A stretch of 64,000 bases of DNA from Rhizobacter sp. OV335 (GTDB lineage Bacteria > Pseudomonadota > Gammaproteobacteria > Burkholderiales > Burkholderiaceae_C), in NCBI RefSeq assembly GCF_900142965.1, contig NZ_FRCQ01000009.1, positions 124,001 to 188,000 of the forward strand, given 5' to 3'. Made by a program: the position numbers and the translations under genes. Of this stretch, positions 37,842 through 47,861 are shown one piece after another. The notes beneath the pieces were generated by a model. The model searched no databases. It saw only the letters and a list, made by a program, of their open reading frames with translations, and was not told the origin of the DNA. Position 1 is the first letter of the stretch; the number at the start of each line of letters is the position of its first letter.

Positions 37842-39230
37842 TCAGTCGAGCAGGTTGTCCATCCGGACGACCTGCAGCCGCACCAGCGTCAGGTTCGCGT
37901 GCGTCTTGTCGAGCACCGCGTGCAGTGCCAGGCCGGGATGGTTCGGCACCGCGCGCAGCAGCAGGTGGTGCGCGCCCAGCGTGATCGCGGCCTCAGGCAC
38001 CGCGTGGCCGAGGCCCATCGTGCGGGCGGTGGCCGTCATCGCGCCGAGCAGTGCCGCCCCATGGTGGGCCAGGATGTCGGGTGAGGGCCGCGCGCCGGCA
38101 TGCACCAGGTCGCGGCCGCTGGCGATGTCGAACACGCAGCAGCTGACCATGCCGGTCAGCTCGATCAACTGGTTCACGTAGCGCTGCAGCGGCGAATCGG
38201 GCTGCGTCGGCGCCACCGGCCGGGTCGGCGGCATCGGCCGCATCGCGGTCGACGAGGGCGCGAACATCGCCTGCTGTGGCGTCGGCGGCATCGCCGCGTA
38301 CGAGGTCGGGTAGGCCACCGCGGGTGGCGTCGCCAGCGGCAATGTCGGGGTGGGTGCCGCCAGCGCAGCCGGCACCGACGGCGAGAACGACCCGCTGGGC
38401 CGCGGCGCCATCGGCGGCATCGCGTTCAGGCCGGGCGGCGGCGCCGGCGTGCCGGCCGGCCGCGCGCCGACACCTTGCTCGCGCAGCTTGTTCCAGGTGC
38501 CGCTGATGAAGCCCCAGGCATCCGCCGGCCGCGTCACCTGCGGCGTGGTGCGCACGTTCACGCCGGTGCCGCGGGCCATGTCGGTGGCGAAGCTGGTCAG
38601 CGTGGCGGTGGTCGCCGTCAGCGGCAGCAGCAGCATGTGCCGGTTGAACCACGGGCCGCTGACCATCGCTTCGTGCAGCGGCTTCAGCGTCGATTCGAGC
38701 AGGTGGGCCGGCAGCGCGCCGACCATCAGCACCGCGAGCTGGCTGTAGCCCATCAGCACGCGCGCGAGCGCCTGGCGCGCCACGGTGTCGGCATCGGCCT
38801 GCGTGGTGTACAGCCGCAGCAGGTTGCCGTCGGCCCCGGGGAAATCGACGAACTCGAGCGTCGCGAGCGGCGTGCCGTAGCCCTGGCGGCGGATCACGAG
38901 CTTCTGCAGCGTGCGGTTGCTGGCGGTGGCCACGCCGGCCAGCAGCTTGCGCGACGACACGGTGCCGACGTCGTGCAGCGCGATGTAGTCGGGTTGCAGC
39001 AGCTCGAACTGCTGCTGCATCGCCTCGGCCGGGTCGCACGAGACGAACAGCTCGCGCTGGTCGGCGCTGACCTGGCGGCCGATGTCGCGCTGCCCGTCGG
39101 CCGCGTCGTCGTCCGCATCGGCGAGGAGTTCGGTGGTCACCTGGGTCTGGGCCCGTGTCGCCTGCCAGCCGTCTTCGACGCCTCCACCCTGGGGATCGGT
39201 ACCGGTGGAAGAAGGGGGGATGCTCGACAT
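37842..39230 (-). CDS. Roadblock/LC7-like protein of unknown function (paralogue A)
   Basis: 462-aa cytoplasmic protein with three parts. An alpha/beta N-terminal domain spans about residues 60-255. A Pro/Ala/Met-rich linker of about 85 residues follows. A C-terminal Roadblock/LC7-like domain (about 350-462) contains MVSCCVFDIASGRDLV and HHLLLRAVPNHPGLALHAVL. Both structured parts resemble the protein at 43453-44718, for example ALARVLMGYSQLAVLMVGAL against IPVALMERSHMTAVIVGAM, and DKTHANLTLVRLQV against DKQRSNLALARYKL. Roadblock proteins usually modulate small GTPases or serve as scaffolds; no GTPase is nearby. It converges with clpB and is divergent from nadB. Confidence 0.65.
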   Translation of the reverse strand: MSSIPPSSTGTDPQGGGVEDGWQATRAQTQVTTELLADADDDAADGQRDIGRQVSADQRELFVSCDPAEAMQQQFELLQPDYIALHDVGTVSSRKLLAGVATASNRTLQKLVIRRQGYGTPLATLEFVDFPGADGNLLRLYTTQADADTVARQALARVLMGYSQLAVLMVGALPAHLLESTLKPLHEAMVSGPWFNRHMLLLPLTATTATLTSFATDMARGTGVNVRTTPQVTRPADAWGFISGTWNKLREQGVGARPAGTPAPPPGLNAMPPMAPRPSGSFSPSVPAALAAPTPTLPLATPPAVAYPTSYAAMPPTPQQAMFAPSSTAMRPMPPTRPVAPTQPDSPLQRYVNQLIELTGMVSCCVFDIASGRDLVHAGARPSPDILAHHGAALLGAMTATARTMGLGHAVPEAAITLGAHHLLLRAVPNHPGLALHAVLDKTHANLTLVRLQVVRMDNLLD

Positions 39231-39427
39231 GGGACCTGCTGCTGGGGATGACCTGACGGGGCAGTGTAGAAGTTTGTTTCAGGATGTGACAGGGGCAAAG
39301 GTCGCAAAAAACATGTCGTTGCTCCGCCGACTTGGGGCTTGACGCGCGGCCCCGCCTTTGCCATGGGTGCCACGGGGGCCATGGGCGCGCCGATAGAATC
39401 GCCCACCTCCTACTTTGCGTCCGCCTC

Positions 39428-41044
39428 ATGGCCCCGTCGCGCGCTGAAGCTGTTTCTTCCCTGCCGGTCGTGATCGTCGGCGCGGGCCTGGCGGGATTGA
39501 CCGTCGCGCTGCACATCGCGCAGACCCGCCCGGTGGTCGTGCTGGCCAAGCGCAACCTCGACGAGGCCGCCACCGCATGGGCGCAGGGCGGCATCGTCGG
39601 CGTGCTCGGCACCGACGACAGCATCGAATCGCACGTGCGCGACACGCAGGACGCCGGCGCCGGGCTGGTCGACGAGCACACCGCGCGCTTCATCGCGCAG
39701 CACAGTGCGCAGGCGATCGAATGGCTGGTCGAGCGCGGCGTGCCGTTCTCGCCCGACCCCGAAGGCCCGCTCGGCCTGCACCTGACGCGCGAAGGCGGCC
39801 ATGCGGTGCGCCGCATCGCGCATGCGGCCGACGCGACCGGCAAGGCCATCCACGACGTGCTGCTCGACGAGGTGAAGCGCCACCCGAACATCCGCATGCT
39901 CGAGCGCTGGATGGCGGTCGACCTGATCACCTCGCGCCACCTGAAGCGCGACGAGCTGCCGCGCTGCTACGGCATCTACGCGCTCGACATCGACAACCAG
40001 CGCGTCGAGACGCTGGCCGCGTCGGCGGTGGTGATGGCCACCGGTGGCGCCGGCAAGGTGTACCGCTACACGACCAACCCCGACACCTCCACCGGCGACG
40101 GCATCGCGATGGCCTGGCGGGCCGGCTGCCGGGTCGGCAACATGGAGTTCATCCAGTTCCACCCGACCTGCCTGTACCACCCGCAGGAGCGCAGCTTCCT
40201 GATCACCGAGGCGCTGCGCGGCGAGGGTGGCCACCTGCTGCTGCCCGATGGCACCCGCTTCATGCAGGCGCACGACCCGCGCGGCGAGCTGGCGCCGCGA
40301 GACATCGTGGCCCGCGCGATCGACTTCGAGATGAAGAAGCACGGCGTCGACTACGTGCTGCTGGACGCGACCCACCTGGGCGCCGAGTTCCTGAAAGAGC
40401 ATTTCCCGACCATCCATGCGCGCTGCCTGAAGCTCGGCATCGACATCACGACCCAGCCGATCCCGGTGGTGCCTGCCGCGCACTACACCTGCGGCGGCGT
40501 CGTCAGCGACCTGCACGGGCGCAGCGACCTGCCGGGGCTGTATGCGGTGGGCGAGACCACCTACACCGGGCTGCACGGCGCGAACCGGCTGGCCAGCAAC
40601 TCGTTGCTCGAGTGCGTGGTGCTCGGCAAGACCTGCGCCGACCACATCCTGTCGAACGCGCCGAGCGAGCAGCCCGGGCTGCCGGCCTGGGACGAGAGCC
40701 AGGTCGAGAACGCCGACGAGCAGGTGGTGATCGCGCACAACTGGGACGAGCTGCGCCTGCTGATGTGGAACTACGTCGGCATCGTGCGCACCACGAAGAG
40801 GCTGGAGCGGGCGCTGCACCGCATCGATCTGCTGCGCAACGAGATCGACGACTACTACGCGAACTTCCGCGTCACGCGCGACCTGCTGGAGCTGCGCAAC
40901 CTGGTCGATTGCGCCGAGTTGATCGTGCGCTCGGCGCTGATGCGGCACGAGAGCCGCGGGCTGCATTTCAGCCGCGATTTCCCGCGCACGCTGCCGGTCA
41001 GCTTCCCGACCATCCTGGTGCGGCCGGCGACGAGCCGCGGCTAG
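39428..41044 (+). CDS. nadB: L-aspartate oxidase
   Basis: 538-aa FAD enzyme making iminoaspartate for NAD synthesis. It shows the FAD site [43 protein letters not shown] and HPTCLYHP, and [19 protein letters not shown] with the catalytic Arg. The start is MAPSRAEAV; a TAGAAT hexamer 28 bp upstream may be its -10. It is transcribed toward the comFB-like gene and overlaps that stop by 4 bp. Its partners nadA and nadC lie on the opposite strand just beyond. Confidence 0.96.
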   Translation: MAPSRAEAVSSLPVVIVGAGLAGLTVALHIAQTRPVVVLAKRNLDEAATAWAQGGIVGVLGTDDSIESHVRDTQDAGAGLVDEHTARFIAQHSAQAIEWLVERGVPFSPDPEGPLGLHLTREGGHAVRRIAHAADATGKAIHDVLLDEVKRHPNIRMLERWMAVDLITSRHLKRDELPRCYGIYALDIDNQRVETLAASAVVMATGGAGKVYRYTTNPDTSTGDGIAMAWRAGCRVGNMEFIQFHPTCLYHPQERSFLITEALRGEGGHLLLPDGTRFMQAHDPRGELAPRDIVARAIDFEMKKHGVDYVLLDATHLGAEFLKEHFPTIHARCLKLGIDITTQPIPVVPAAHYTCGGVVSDLHGRSDLPGLYAVGETTYTGLHGANRLASNSLLECVVLGKTCADHILSNAPSEQPGLPAWDESQVENADEQVVIAHNWDELRLLMWNYVGIVRTTKRLERALHRIDLLRNEIDDYYANFRVTRDLLELRNLVDCAELIVRSALMRHESRGLHFSRDFPRTLPVSFPTILVRPATSRG

Positions 41045-41328
41045 TTCCGGGCTTTCATCGCGGTGCGGGCCAAGACGAACTGGAACGCGAAATCGACCGC
41101 CTCGCTGATCGCCACCTCGATCACGTGGCGCTCCTTCTCGCTCAGGTAGAACGAGAAATCGACCGCGTGCCGGATGTAGCGCGGCGGTAGCCGGTTCAGC
41201 GCGACGCAGGCGATGTCGGCGAGCAGCTCGCTGCCATGCAGGTGCGGGTGCTGGGTGGCGGCCGCGGACACCGCCTCGAAGACGGCGCGCTCGTGGTAGT
41301 TGAAGATCGTGTCGAAGTCTGCGCTCAT
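41041..41328 (-). CDS. ComFB-like late competence family protein
   Basis: Small protein (95 aa from [20 protein letters not shown]; a start at 41340 would add four residues). The segment [20 protein letters not shown], followed by [11 protein letters not shown], is the hallmark of the ComFB family. Members are named from a Bacillus competence locus, and cyanobacterial homologues bind cyclic dinucleotides, so a signalling role is possible. It lies 110 bp downstream of nadC on the same strand. Its end overlaps the nadB end by 4 bp. Confidence 0.75.
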   Translation of the reverse strand: MSADFDTIFNYHERAVFEAVSAAATQHPHLHGSELLADIACVALNRLPPRYIRHAVDFSFYLSEKERHVIEVAISEAVDFAFQFVLARTAMKARN

Positions 41329-41438
41329 GGGGTCCGCCATTCGGTCAGGATGTCCCATCGACTGTAGTCAGTGCGGGCCGCGCCGGCCATCCCGAGAGTG
41401 CGGCAAAAGTCCGCGCCGACGGCGACTCTCACCCGCAG

Positions 41439-42314
41439 TCAGATCCGCTCGAGCACCCGCATCGAGTAGTCGGTGGCGCGCACGTCCTTCGTCAGCCGGC
41501 CGATCGAGATGCGGTCGACGCCGGTCTCGGCGATGCGCCGCACCTGGTCGAGCTGCACGTTGCCCGAGACCTCGAGCAGCGCGCGGCCGGCCGTCACCGC
41601 CACCGCCTCGCGCATCAGCGCCTCGTCGAAGTTGTCGAGCAGCACGCTGACCGCGCCGGCCTCCAGCGCCTCGCGCAGTTGCGCGATGCCTTCGACCTCG
41701 ATCTGGATGTCGACGCCCGATTGCAGCGCCTGCGCATTGCGCAACGCAGCCGCCACGCCGCCGGCCGCCGCGATGTGGTTCTCCTTGATCAGGATGCCGT
41801 GCCACAGCGCGAGCCGCTGGTTCTGCCCGCCGCCGATGCGCACCGCGTACTTCTGCGCGAGCCGCAGCCCGGGCAGCGTCTTGCGGGTGTCGAGGATCGC
41901 GCAGCCGCGCGGGTTCGGCGACGCGCCGGCGATCGCGTCGACATGGCGGCGCGTGACGCTGGCGGTGGCCGACAGCAGCTGCAGGAAGTTCAGCGCCGGC
42001 CGCTCGGCCGACAGCAACGCGCGCGCGTCGGCCTCGATGTGGCAGACCAGCGTGTCGGGTGCCATGCGCGCGCCTTCGTCGACATGCCAGTCGATCGCGG
42101 CCTGCGCATCGAGCGCGCGCACGCAGCCGTCGAACCAGTCGCGGCCGCACAGCACCGCGTCTTCGCGCACCAGCACGCGGGCGCGCACGCGGCGCCCGGC
42201 CGGCACGAGCTGCGCGGTCCAGTCGCCGCGGCCGATGTCTTCGGCCAGCGCATCGCGGATGTTGCGGGTGCGGGCCTGTTCCAGCGTCTCGTTGAACTCG
42301 AAGGCGATCATCAT
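41439..42314 (-). CDS. nadC: Nicotinate-nucleotide pyrophosphorylase (carboxylating)
   Basis: 291-aa quinolinate phosphoribosyltransferase forming nicotinate mononucleotide. Motifs are [49 protein letters not shown] and [12 protein letters not shown], with ILIKENHI and VLLDNFDE. The first of two Met codons (42314) overlaps the nadA stop as ATGA, so nadA and nadC are translationally coupled. Confidence 0.96.
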   Translation of the reverse strand: MMIAFEFNETLEQARTRNIRDALAEDIGRGDWTAQLVPAGRRVRARVLVREDAVLCGRDWFDGCVRALDAQAAIDWHVDEGARMAPDTLVCHIEADARALLSAERPALNFLQLLSATASVTRRHVDAIAGASPNPRGCAILDTRKTLPGLRLAQKYAVRIGGGQNQRLALWHGILIKENHIAAAGGVAAALRNAQALQSGVDIQIEVEGIAQLREALEAGAVSVLLDNFDEALMREAVAVTAGRALLEVSGNVQLDQVRRIAETGVDRISIGRLTKDVRATDYSMRVLERI

Positions 42315-43420
42315 GCGGCACCGATGTTCTTGACCATGCCGAGCTTCTGCGTGCTCGATGGGTTGGCCTTGACGAAGTCGAGCATGCGGTCGATGCAGCC
42401 GAGCGCCTGGCTGCGCACCGGCTCGTCGACGTGGATCTCGCCGCTGCCGTGTTCCAGGCAGGCGACGACGCCTTGCAGCGCGTTCATCGCCATCCACGGG
42501 CAGTGCGCGCAGCTCTTGCAGGTGGCGCTGCTGCCGGCGGTGGGCGCCTCGATCAGGATCTTGTCGGGCGCGAGCTGGCGCATGCGGTGCAGGATGCCGT
42601 TGTCGGTCGCGATGATGAAGTGCTTGGCGTCCATCTGCAGCACGGCGTTCAGCAGCTGCGAGGTGGAGCCGACCATGTCGGCCTGCTCGACCACCGATTT
42701 CGGCGATTCCGGGTGCACCAGCACCTTCGCGCCGGGGTACTCGGCCTTCAGCAGGTCGAGCTCCAGGCCCTTGAACTCGTCGTGCACGATGCAGGCGCCG
42801 TTCCACATCAGCATGTCGGCGCCGGTTTCTTCCTGGATGTAGCGGCCGAGGTGGCGGTCGGGCGCCCACAGCACCTTTTCGCCGCGATCCTTCAGGTGCC
42901 GCACGATCGCGAGCGCACAGGAGCTGGTGACCATCCAGTCGGCGCGCGCCTTCACGGCGGCGCTGGTGTTGGCATAGACGACGACCTTGCGGTCGGGGTG
43001 GGCGTCGCAGAAGCGCGCGAAGTCGTCGGGCGGGCAGCCGAGGTCGAGCGAGCAGGTCGCGTCGAGGTCGGGCATCAGCACGCGCTTGCCGGGGCTCAGG
43101 ATCTTCGCGGTCTCGCCCATGAAGCGCACGCCGGCGACGACCAGCGTCTTGCTCGGGTGGTCGCGGCCGAAGCGCGCCATCTCGAGCGAATCGGCGACCA
43201 GGCCGCCGGTTTCCAGCGCCAGGTCCTGCAGGTCGCCGTCGACGTAGTAGTGGGCGACCAGCACCGCGTCGTGCTGGGCCAGCAGCGCCTTCGCGCGGGC
43301 CTTGTGGTCGGCGCGGCCGGCGGGCGTCAGCGGTTCGGGCACCTTGGCCCAGGCGTGGGCGGTGCAGGTGGCGCCGGCTGCGTCTTGCAGCGGGTAGTCG
43401 AAGAGAACTTCTTGGCTCAT
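42311..43420 (-). CDS. nadA: Quinolinate synthase A
   Basis: 369-aa 4Fe-4S enzyme condensing iminoaspartate and DHAP to quinolinate. Conserved segments are [28 protein letters not shown], the cluster Cys in [36 protein letters not shown] and [14 protein letters not shown]. Together with nadB and nadC it completes de novo NAD precursor synthesis from aspartate. It follows the Roadblock-like gene at 43453-44718 with a 32-bp gap. Confidence 0.97.
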   Translation of the reverse strand: MSQEVLFDYPLQDAAGATCTAHAWAKVPEPLTPAGRADHKARAKALLAQHDAVLVAHYYVDGDLQDLALETGGLVADSLEMARFGRDHPSKTLVVAGVRFMGETAKILSPGKRVLMPDLDATCSLDLGCPPDDFARFCDAHPDRKVVVYANTSAAVKARADWMVTSSCALAIVRHLKDRGEKVLWAPDRHLGRYIQEETGADMLMWNGACIVHDEFKGLELDLLKAEYPGAKVLVHPESPKSVVEQADMVGSTSQLLNAVLQMDAKHFIIATDNGILHRMRQLAPDKILIEAPTAGSSATCKSCAHCPWMAMNALQGVVACLEHGSGEIHVDEPVRSQALGCIDRMLDFVKANPSSTQKLGMVKNIGAA

Positions 43421-43452
43421 CCCCGCATGTTATCGAAGCCCCGCAACCCTTT

Positions 43453-44718
43453 TCAGGACAGGCTTTGTTCTGCCTCCATCAGCTTGTAGCGCGCCAGCGC
43501 CAGGTTGCTGCGCTGCTTGTCGAGCAGCGCGAAAATGAACAGCCCGCCGTGCCGCGACAGCGAACGGATCAGGTGGTGGCGCGTCGGCGTGCTGGTCATG
43601 ATCTCGTGCACCGCATCGGTCAGGCCCATGTCGCGCGCGTGGCGGTCGTGCACGCGCAGCACCTGGGTGCAGGCAGCAGCCGCGAGGTCGATGTCGACCG
43701 GGTGCTCCTCGCGCACCTTCTGCGTGACGACCAGGCCGGTCGCGGTGTCGACGACCGCGCAGCCCAGCAGGCCGTCGACCTGCAGCATGGCGTCGAGCGC
43801 GTGCGCCGCGCGCTGCGGGTCGAGCACCGCGCGCACCGGCGCCTTCGTGACGGCGCTGCTCCGCAGCGACGACTCGGCGGCTCCGGCCGCCGCGGCCGCA
43901 TCGAGGTCGGCGACCTTGATCGGGAAGCCGTCCGGCCCCTGCACCGACGCGAGCGCGGCGACCGGCGGCGGGCCCCAGACCGGCTCGGTCTTCACGCGGT
44001 TCCACTGGCCCAGCAGCGCATTCCACACCGCCGACGCGCTCGACAGCGATTCGTTCAGCACCTGCACCTTGAGCCGCTGCGGCCACTGGATCATGCCGAT
44101 CTTGTTGGCGATCCACACGCCGTTCGGCGGCAGCATGAAGAGCAGCGTCGGGCAGCGCCAGCCGGGCTGGTTCACGGCGTCGTACAGCGTGTTGAGCATG
44201 CCGTCGATCGCATGCGGCTGCATCGCGCCGACGATCACCGCGGTCATGTGGCTGCGCTCCATCAGCGCGACCGGGATCGCGGCGTTGTCGGGACCCGGCG
44301 CGCGCACGTCGGCGTGGTAGATGCGCAGCAGGCCTTCGTCGCGCCGCTCCAGCGTCGTGCGCTCGATCATCGCGAGCGTGCGCAGCGTGGTGTGTTCGCG
44401 CAGGTGCAGCCGCTCGATCGGCCGGCCGCTGGCGTCCGACAGCGCCTTCACGACGGCACTTGCCCAGACGCCGGTCGGGTCGTGCAGCGCGATGTGGCGG
44501 GTGGCGGTTTCCAGGTCGGCGCGGGTGGCGGCGAAGTGCTCGCGGATCGCCTGGGCCGACGAGCCGGTGACGACCAGGTCGCGCAGGTGGCGGTCGACCA
44601 TCTGCCCCTGGTCGTTCACCTCGGTGGCGATGCTCTCCATGATCGAGGTGGCGGCGAAACCTGGCTTGCGATCCCCGGGTTGATCGCCGCGCAGGTCTCC
44701 GAACAGCGATGACAACAT
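43453..44718 (-). CDS. Roadblock/LC7-like protein of unknown function (paralogue B)
   Basis: 421-aa protein starting MLSSLFGDLRG, with GGGAG seven bases before the ATG. An N-terminal alpha/beta domain spans about residues 70-245 (HMTAVIVGAMQPHAIDGMLN). The C-terminal Roadblock/LC7-like domain (about 300-421) has GLLGCAVVDTATGLVV and HHLIRSLSRHGGLFIFALLD. It shares both domains with paralogue A at 37842-39230 but lacks its long Pro-rich linker. Being 32 bp upstream of nadA on the same strand, it may be co-transcribed with nadA-nadC. The function is unknown. Confidence 0.68.
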   Translation of the reverse strand: MLSSLFGDLRGDQPGDRKPGFAATSIMESIATEVNDQGQMVDRHLRDLVVTGSSAQAIREHFAATRADLETATRHIALHDPTGVWASAVVKALSDASGRPIERLHLREHTTLRTLAMIERTTLERRDEGLLRIYHADVRAPGPDNAAIPVALMERSHMTAVIVGAMQPHAIDGMLNTLYDAVNQPGWRCPTLLFMLPPNGVWIANKIGMIQWPQRLKVQVLNESLSSASAVWNALLGQWNRVKTEPVWGPPPVAALASVQGPDGFPIKVADLDAAAAAGAAESSLRSSAVTKAPVRAVLDPQRAAHALDAMLQVDGLLGCAVVDTATGLVVTQKVREEHPVDIDLAAAACTQVLRVHDRHARDMGLTDAVHEIMTSTPTRHHLIRSLSRHGGLFIFALLDKQRSNLALARYKLMEAEQSLS

Positions 44719-44814
44719 GGGGTGCTCCCGGCAGTTGATGCCGTCCAGTCTAGGGGGAGGGGCGCATCCGGCCATCCCCAAATTGACTACCCCCTTGCGG
44801 GGGAAGGGGTTGCC

Positions 44815-45642
44815 CTAGCTGAAGAATCGGCTCGGCGGCGCGCCGACCGAGCGGCGCACCATCGCGCTGAAGGCGCTCGCGCTCGCGTAGCCCAGCTCGG
44901 CGGCGATCACGCCCATCGGCTGCTTGCGCGCCGCCATCGACAAGGCCTTGGCCAGCAGCACCTGCTGGCGCCATTGCACGAAGGTGGTGCCGAGTTCCTG
45001 GCGGAACAGCCGCGCGACGGTGCGCGGGCTGGCGCCGGTGTCGCGCGCCCAGCCGTCGAGCGTGGCATGGCGTGTCGGATCGTCGAGCACCGCCTCGCAG
45101 AGCGTGCGCAGCCGCTTGTCGGTGGGCAGGTCGACGCCCAGCCGCACCGGGCGTGCACGGCGCAGTTCGTCGAGGATCAGCGCGCTCAGCCGCTGCTCGC
45201 GCTGCAGCGTGTCGTGGTCGAGCGGCGGGCCGCCGTCGGGCAGCACGTTCATCTCGAGCACCAGCGCGCGCAGCAGCTCCGAGACCTCGAGCACCCGGCA
45301 CTGCCGCCACGGCGCCTGCCCGGCCGGCGCAACGCCCGGGCCGCTGCGCCCGCGCGGCTGCAGCAGGTACAGCGTGCGCAGGTCGGCGTCTTCGACGACG
45401 CTGACGGCGTGCTCCATGCCGGCCGGGATCCACAGCGCACGCGACGGCGGCACGAGGTAGGTGCCGTGCTCCATCGTCAGCCGCACGACGCCGGTCGACG
45501 ACAGCGCGACCTGCGCCCACGGGTGGTCGTGCGGCACGACCCGGGTGTCGGTGCTCAGGTGGTGCTTCTTCGCACGCAGCGGGCGCTGCGGCGTCGGCGT
45601 GTAGAGGTGCGGCGTCAGCGGGCCGATCGGTGGGGTAAGCAT
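44815..45642 (-). CDS. AraC family transcriptional regulator
   Basis: 275-aa regulator with an N-terminal cupin-like effector domain (VVPHDHPWAQVALSSTG, ALWIPAGMEHAV) and a C-terminal double helix-turn-helix. The latter has DTGASPRTVARLFRQELG and AAELGYASASAFSAMVRR. This architecture fits the AraC_binding/HTH_18 group that often controls an adjacent exporter. It is divergent from an MFS gene, with 96 bp between the starts. The ATG at 45642 was chosen over an upstream in-frame ATG because the upstream residues look non-coding. Confidence 0.9.
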   Translation of the reverse strand: MLTPPIGPLTPHLYTPTPQRPLRAKKHHLSTDTRVVPHDHPWAQVALSSTGVVRLTMEHGTYLVPPSRALWIPAGMEHAVSVVEDADLRTLYLLQPRGRSGPGVAPAGQAPWRQCRVLEVSELLRALVLEMNVLPDGGPPLDHDTLQREQRLSALILDELRRARPVRLGVDLPTDKRLRTLCEAVLDDPTRHATLDGWARDTGASPRTVARLFRQELGTTFVQWRQQVLLAKALSMAARKQPMGVIAAELGYASASAFSAMVRRSVGAPPSRFFS

Positions 45643-45738
45643 GGTTGGCAGGATCTCGACAAGGATTGACAGGCTATCGCAATCCGGCCGCGCCGTCACT
45701 GCCTACCATCGGGGCTCGATTTCACCTGCAGAACCCGC

Positions 45739-46965
45739 ATGAACACCCTGGCCGCCCCGGCACCCGCATTGCGCAAGGACGCCACCGTCATCGGCCTCGT
45801 CGGCCTGGCGCACAGCATCAGTCACTTCAGCCAGCTGCTGCTGGCGCCGCTGTTCCCGTGGCTGAAGGATGCCTTCAACGTCGGCTATGCCGAGCTCGGG
45901 CTGCTGATGTCGATCTTCTTCGTCGTCTCGTGCATCACGCAGGCGTTGTCGGGCTTCGTGGTCGACCGCTTCGGGCCGCGGCCGATCCTGTTCGGCGGGC
46001 TGGCGCTGCTCGGGCTGGCGGCGTTCGGGTTCTCAATCAGCACCAGTTGGTGGATGCTGGCGGCGTTCTCGGTGCTGGCCGGCATCGGCAACGGGGTGTT
46101 CCACCCGGTCGATTTCACGCTGCTGAACCGCAAGGTGCACCCGTCGCGGCTCGGCCACGCCTTCAGCGTGCACGGCATCACCGGCAGCCTGGGCTGGGCG
46201 CTGGCCCCGGCCATGCTGGTGCCGCTGACGCTGGCGTACTCGTGGCGAGTGGCGCTGGCCTGTGCCGGCGTGCTGGCGTTCACGGTGCTGGTGGTGCTGT
46301 GGTTCAACCGCGAGAAGCTGGCGCTCGACACGGGGGTGCCGGCGAAGGCGTCTGCCGCGCAGCCGGGCGGCGGCAGCCTCGACTTCCTGCAGATCCCGGC
46401 GGTCTGGATGTGCTTCGCGTTCTTCTTTTTCTATGCAATGGCGCTGAGCGGCGTGCAGGCCTTCGCGCCCGAGGCGGCCCGCCTGCTGCATGACGTGCCG
46501 ACGCAGCTGGCTGCGATCTGCCTGACGGTCTACATGGTGTGCAGTGCCGGCGGCATGGTGGTCGGCGGCTTCCTGGTGACCGACCCGGCGCGCTGCGAGC
46601 GCATTGTCGGGGCCGGCTTCGGCGTGGCCGCGGCGATCGCGCTGGTGCTCGGCTTCGCGGCGATCCCGGCGCTGGCGGTGCCGGTGCTGTTCGGTGCGAT
46701 GGGGTTCGCGGCGGGCATCGCCGGGCCGTCGCGCGACCTGATCGTCAAGCGCTCGGCGCCCGACAACGCGACCGGCCGCGTCTACGGCGTCGTCTACTCG
46801 GGGCTGGACATCGGCCAGGCGATCGCGCCACTGCTGTTCGGCACGCTGATGGATTTGCACCGGCCGGCGCAGGTGTGGCTCGGGATCGCGGTGGTGCAGG
46901 GCGTGCTGATCGCCAGTGCGTTCAATGTGCGGCGGGTTCGCCGGACGGTACTGGTGGCGGCCTGA
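45739..46965 (+). CDS. MFS transporter
   Basis: 408-aa major facilitator with about 12 hydrophobic helices. It opens with VGLAHSISHFSQLLLAPLFP, has the loop motif GFVVDRFGPRPILFGG between helices 2 and 3, and ends in FNVRRVRR. HSISHFSQ resembles fosmidomycin-resistance-like and related efflux MFS proteins. The divergent AraC gene is the likely regulator. Its substrate cannot be inferred. Confidence 0.92.
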   Translation: MNTLAAPAPALRKDATVIGLVGLAHSISHFSQLLLAPLFPWLKDAFNVGYAELGLLMSIFFVVSCITQALSGFVVDRFGPRPILFGGLALLGLAAFGFSISTSWWMLAAFSVLAGIGNGVFHPVDFTLLNRKVHPSRLGHAFSVHGITGSLGWALAPAMLVPLTLAYSWRVALACAGVLAFTVLVVLWFNREKLALDTGVPAKASAAQPGGGSLDFLQIPAVWMCFAFFFFYAMALSGVQAFAPEAARLLHDVPTQLAAICLTVYMVCSAGGMVVGGFLVTDPARCERIVGAGFGVAAAIALVLGFAAIPALAVPVLFGAMGFAAGIAGPSRDLIVKRSAPDNATGRVYGVVYSGLDIGQAIAPLLFGTLMDLHRPAQVWLGIAVVQGVLIASAFNVRRVRRTVLVAA

Positions 46966-47120
46966 GCACCAACGCTGACCCGTCGCCAACGCTCGACATG
47001 ATTGGCAAGATTTGACACCACCCGACCGGTGCGGCTCAGAATGGCCCGCCTGTCAGAGGCCGACCTGGGGTTGAAGCGCCCGAACGTCGTGTCAAGTCTC
47101 GGTCGATGTCGAGGAGCGTC

Positions 47121-47861
47121 ATGCCAGAGGAGCCGCCAGCAGTCCTACAGATCGTCGAAGTTCTCGGGCCCAGTGACCAGGGCAGAACCATCCCCTTCAG
47201 ATGTCGGGCTGAAGACGGGGCTCTCTACTATGTCAAGGGTCAGCAAACCGATCGAGCCAGCCTCTGGCGAGAGTGGATCGCAGCACACCTTGCCAGTGCA
47301 TTGGGACTACCGTTGCCCCCGTTCAGCCTGGTGCAGATCGACGAAGCGCTGCTGGCAGAGCTGCCTCGATCGTGGCAATGCGTCGGCTGCCTGCCGGCCT
47401 TCGGATCGAGACATCACGATGCTTCGATCTGGTTCGAGGTGGCATTGCTGGATCAGGTCCCTCCCGCCCTGCAGCAACGGGTGCTGTGGTTCGACTGGTG
47501 GATCCGCAACATGGATCGCCTCGCGGCAAACACCAACCTGCTTTGGGATGCGAATCACAAGAAGCTCGTGATGATCGATCACAACCTGGCGTTTGATCGG
47601 GACTTCGACGCGGCCAAGTTCCTGGACCTTCACATCTTCGCGTCCCAGTGGCCCGTCATTGCCAACGACTTGTTTCTGCGAGACGCGTTGCGGCAGCAGA
47701 TGAACGAGGTCATGCCTGTCGCACGATGGGCCTGCAATAATGCGCCTCCAGAGTGGAGTTGGGCGAACGCCGAGATGGACGTTCCGTCCAACTTCGATCC
47801 CGAGGATGCCTTGGCCACTTTGGCCCGATGTGCCACCCCTGAGCTATGGAGGACTGAATGA
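47121..47861 (+). CDS. HipA-like kinase family protein
   Basis: 246-aa protein of the short HipA-like kinase group (HipA_2 type). GAGGAG precedes the ATG at 47121. A candidate ATP Lys is Lys39 (YYVKGQ). The catalytic loop resembles HipA as NMDRLAANTNLLWD with Asp132 and Asn139, and the metal Asp is Asp153 in LVMIDHNLAFD. The HipA N-terminal subdomain is missing and there is no HipB-like helix-turn-helix gene. It overlaps the following DUF3037 gene by 4 bp. Codon use is less GC-rich than in neighbours, suggesting acquired DNA. Phosphorylation of a cellular target is inferred only. Confidence 0.78.
   Translation: MPEEPPAVLQIVEVLGPSDQGRTIPFRCRAEDGALYYVKGQQTDRASLWREWIAAHLASALGLPLPPFSLVQIDEALLAELPRSWQCVGCLPAFGSRHHDASIWFEVALLDQVPPALQQRVLWFDWWIRNMDRLAANTNLLWDANHKKLVMIDHNLAFDRDFDAAKFLDLHIFASQWPVIANDLFLRDALRQQMNEVMPVARWACNNAPPEWSWANAEMDVPSNFDPEDALATLARCATPELWRTE

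Noticed and set aside
47012-47042. TTGACA with CAGAAT as promoter of the HipA-like cassette
   Set aside because: The -35 is perfect, but the spacer to the poor -10 is 19 bp, so it was not listed as a feature.
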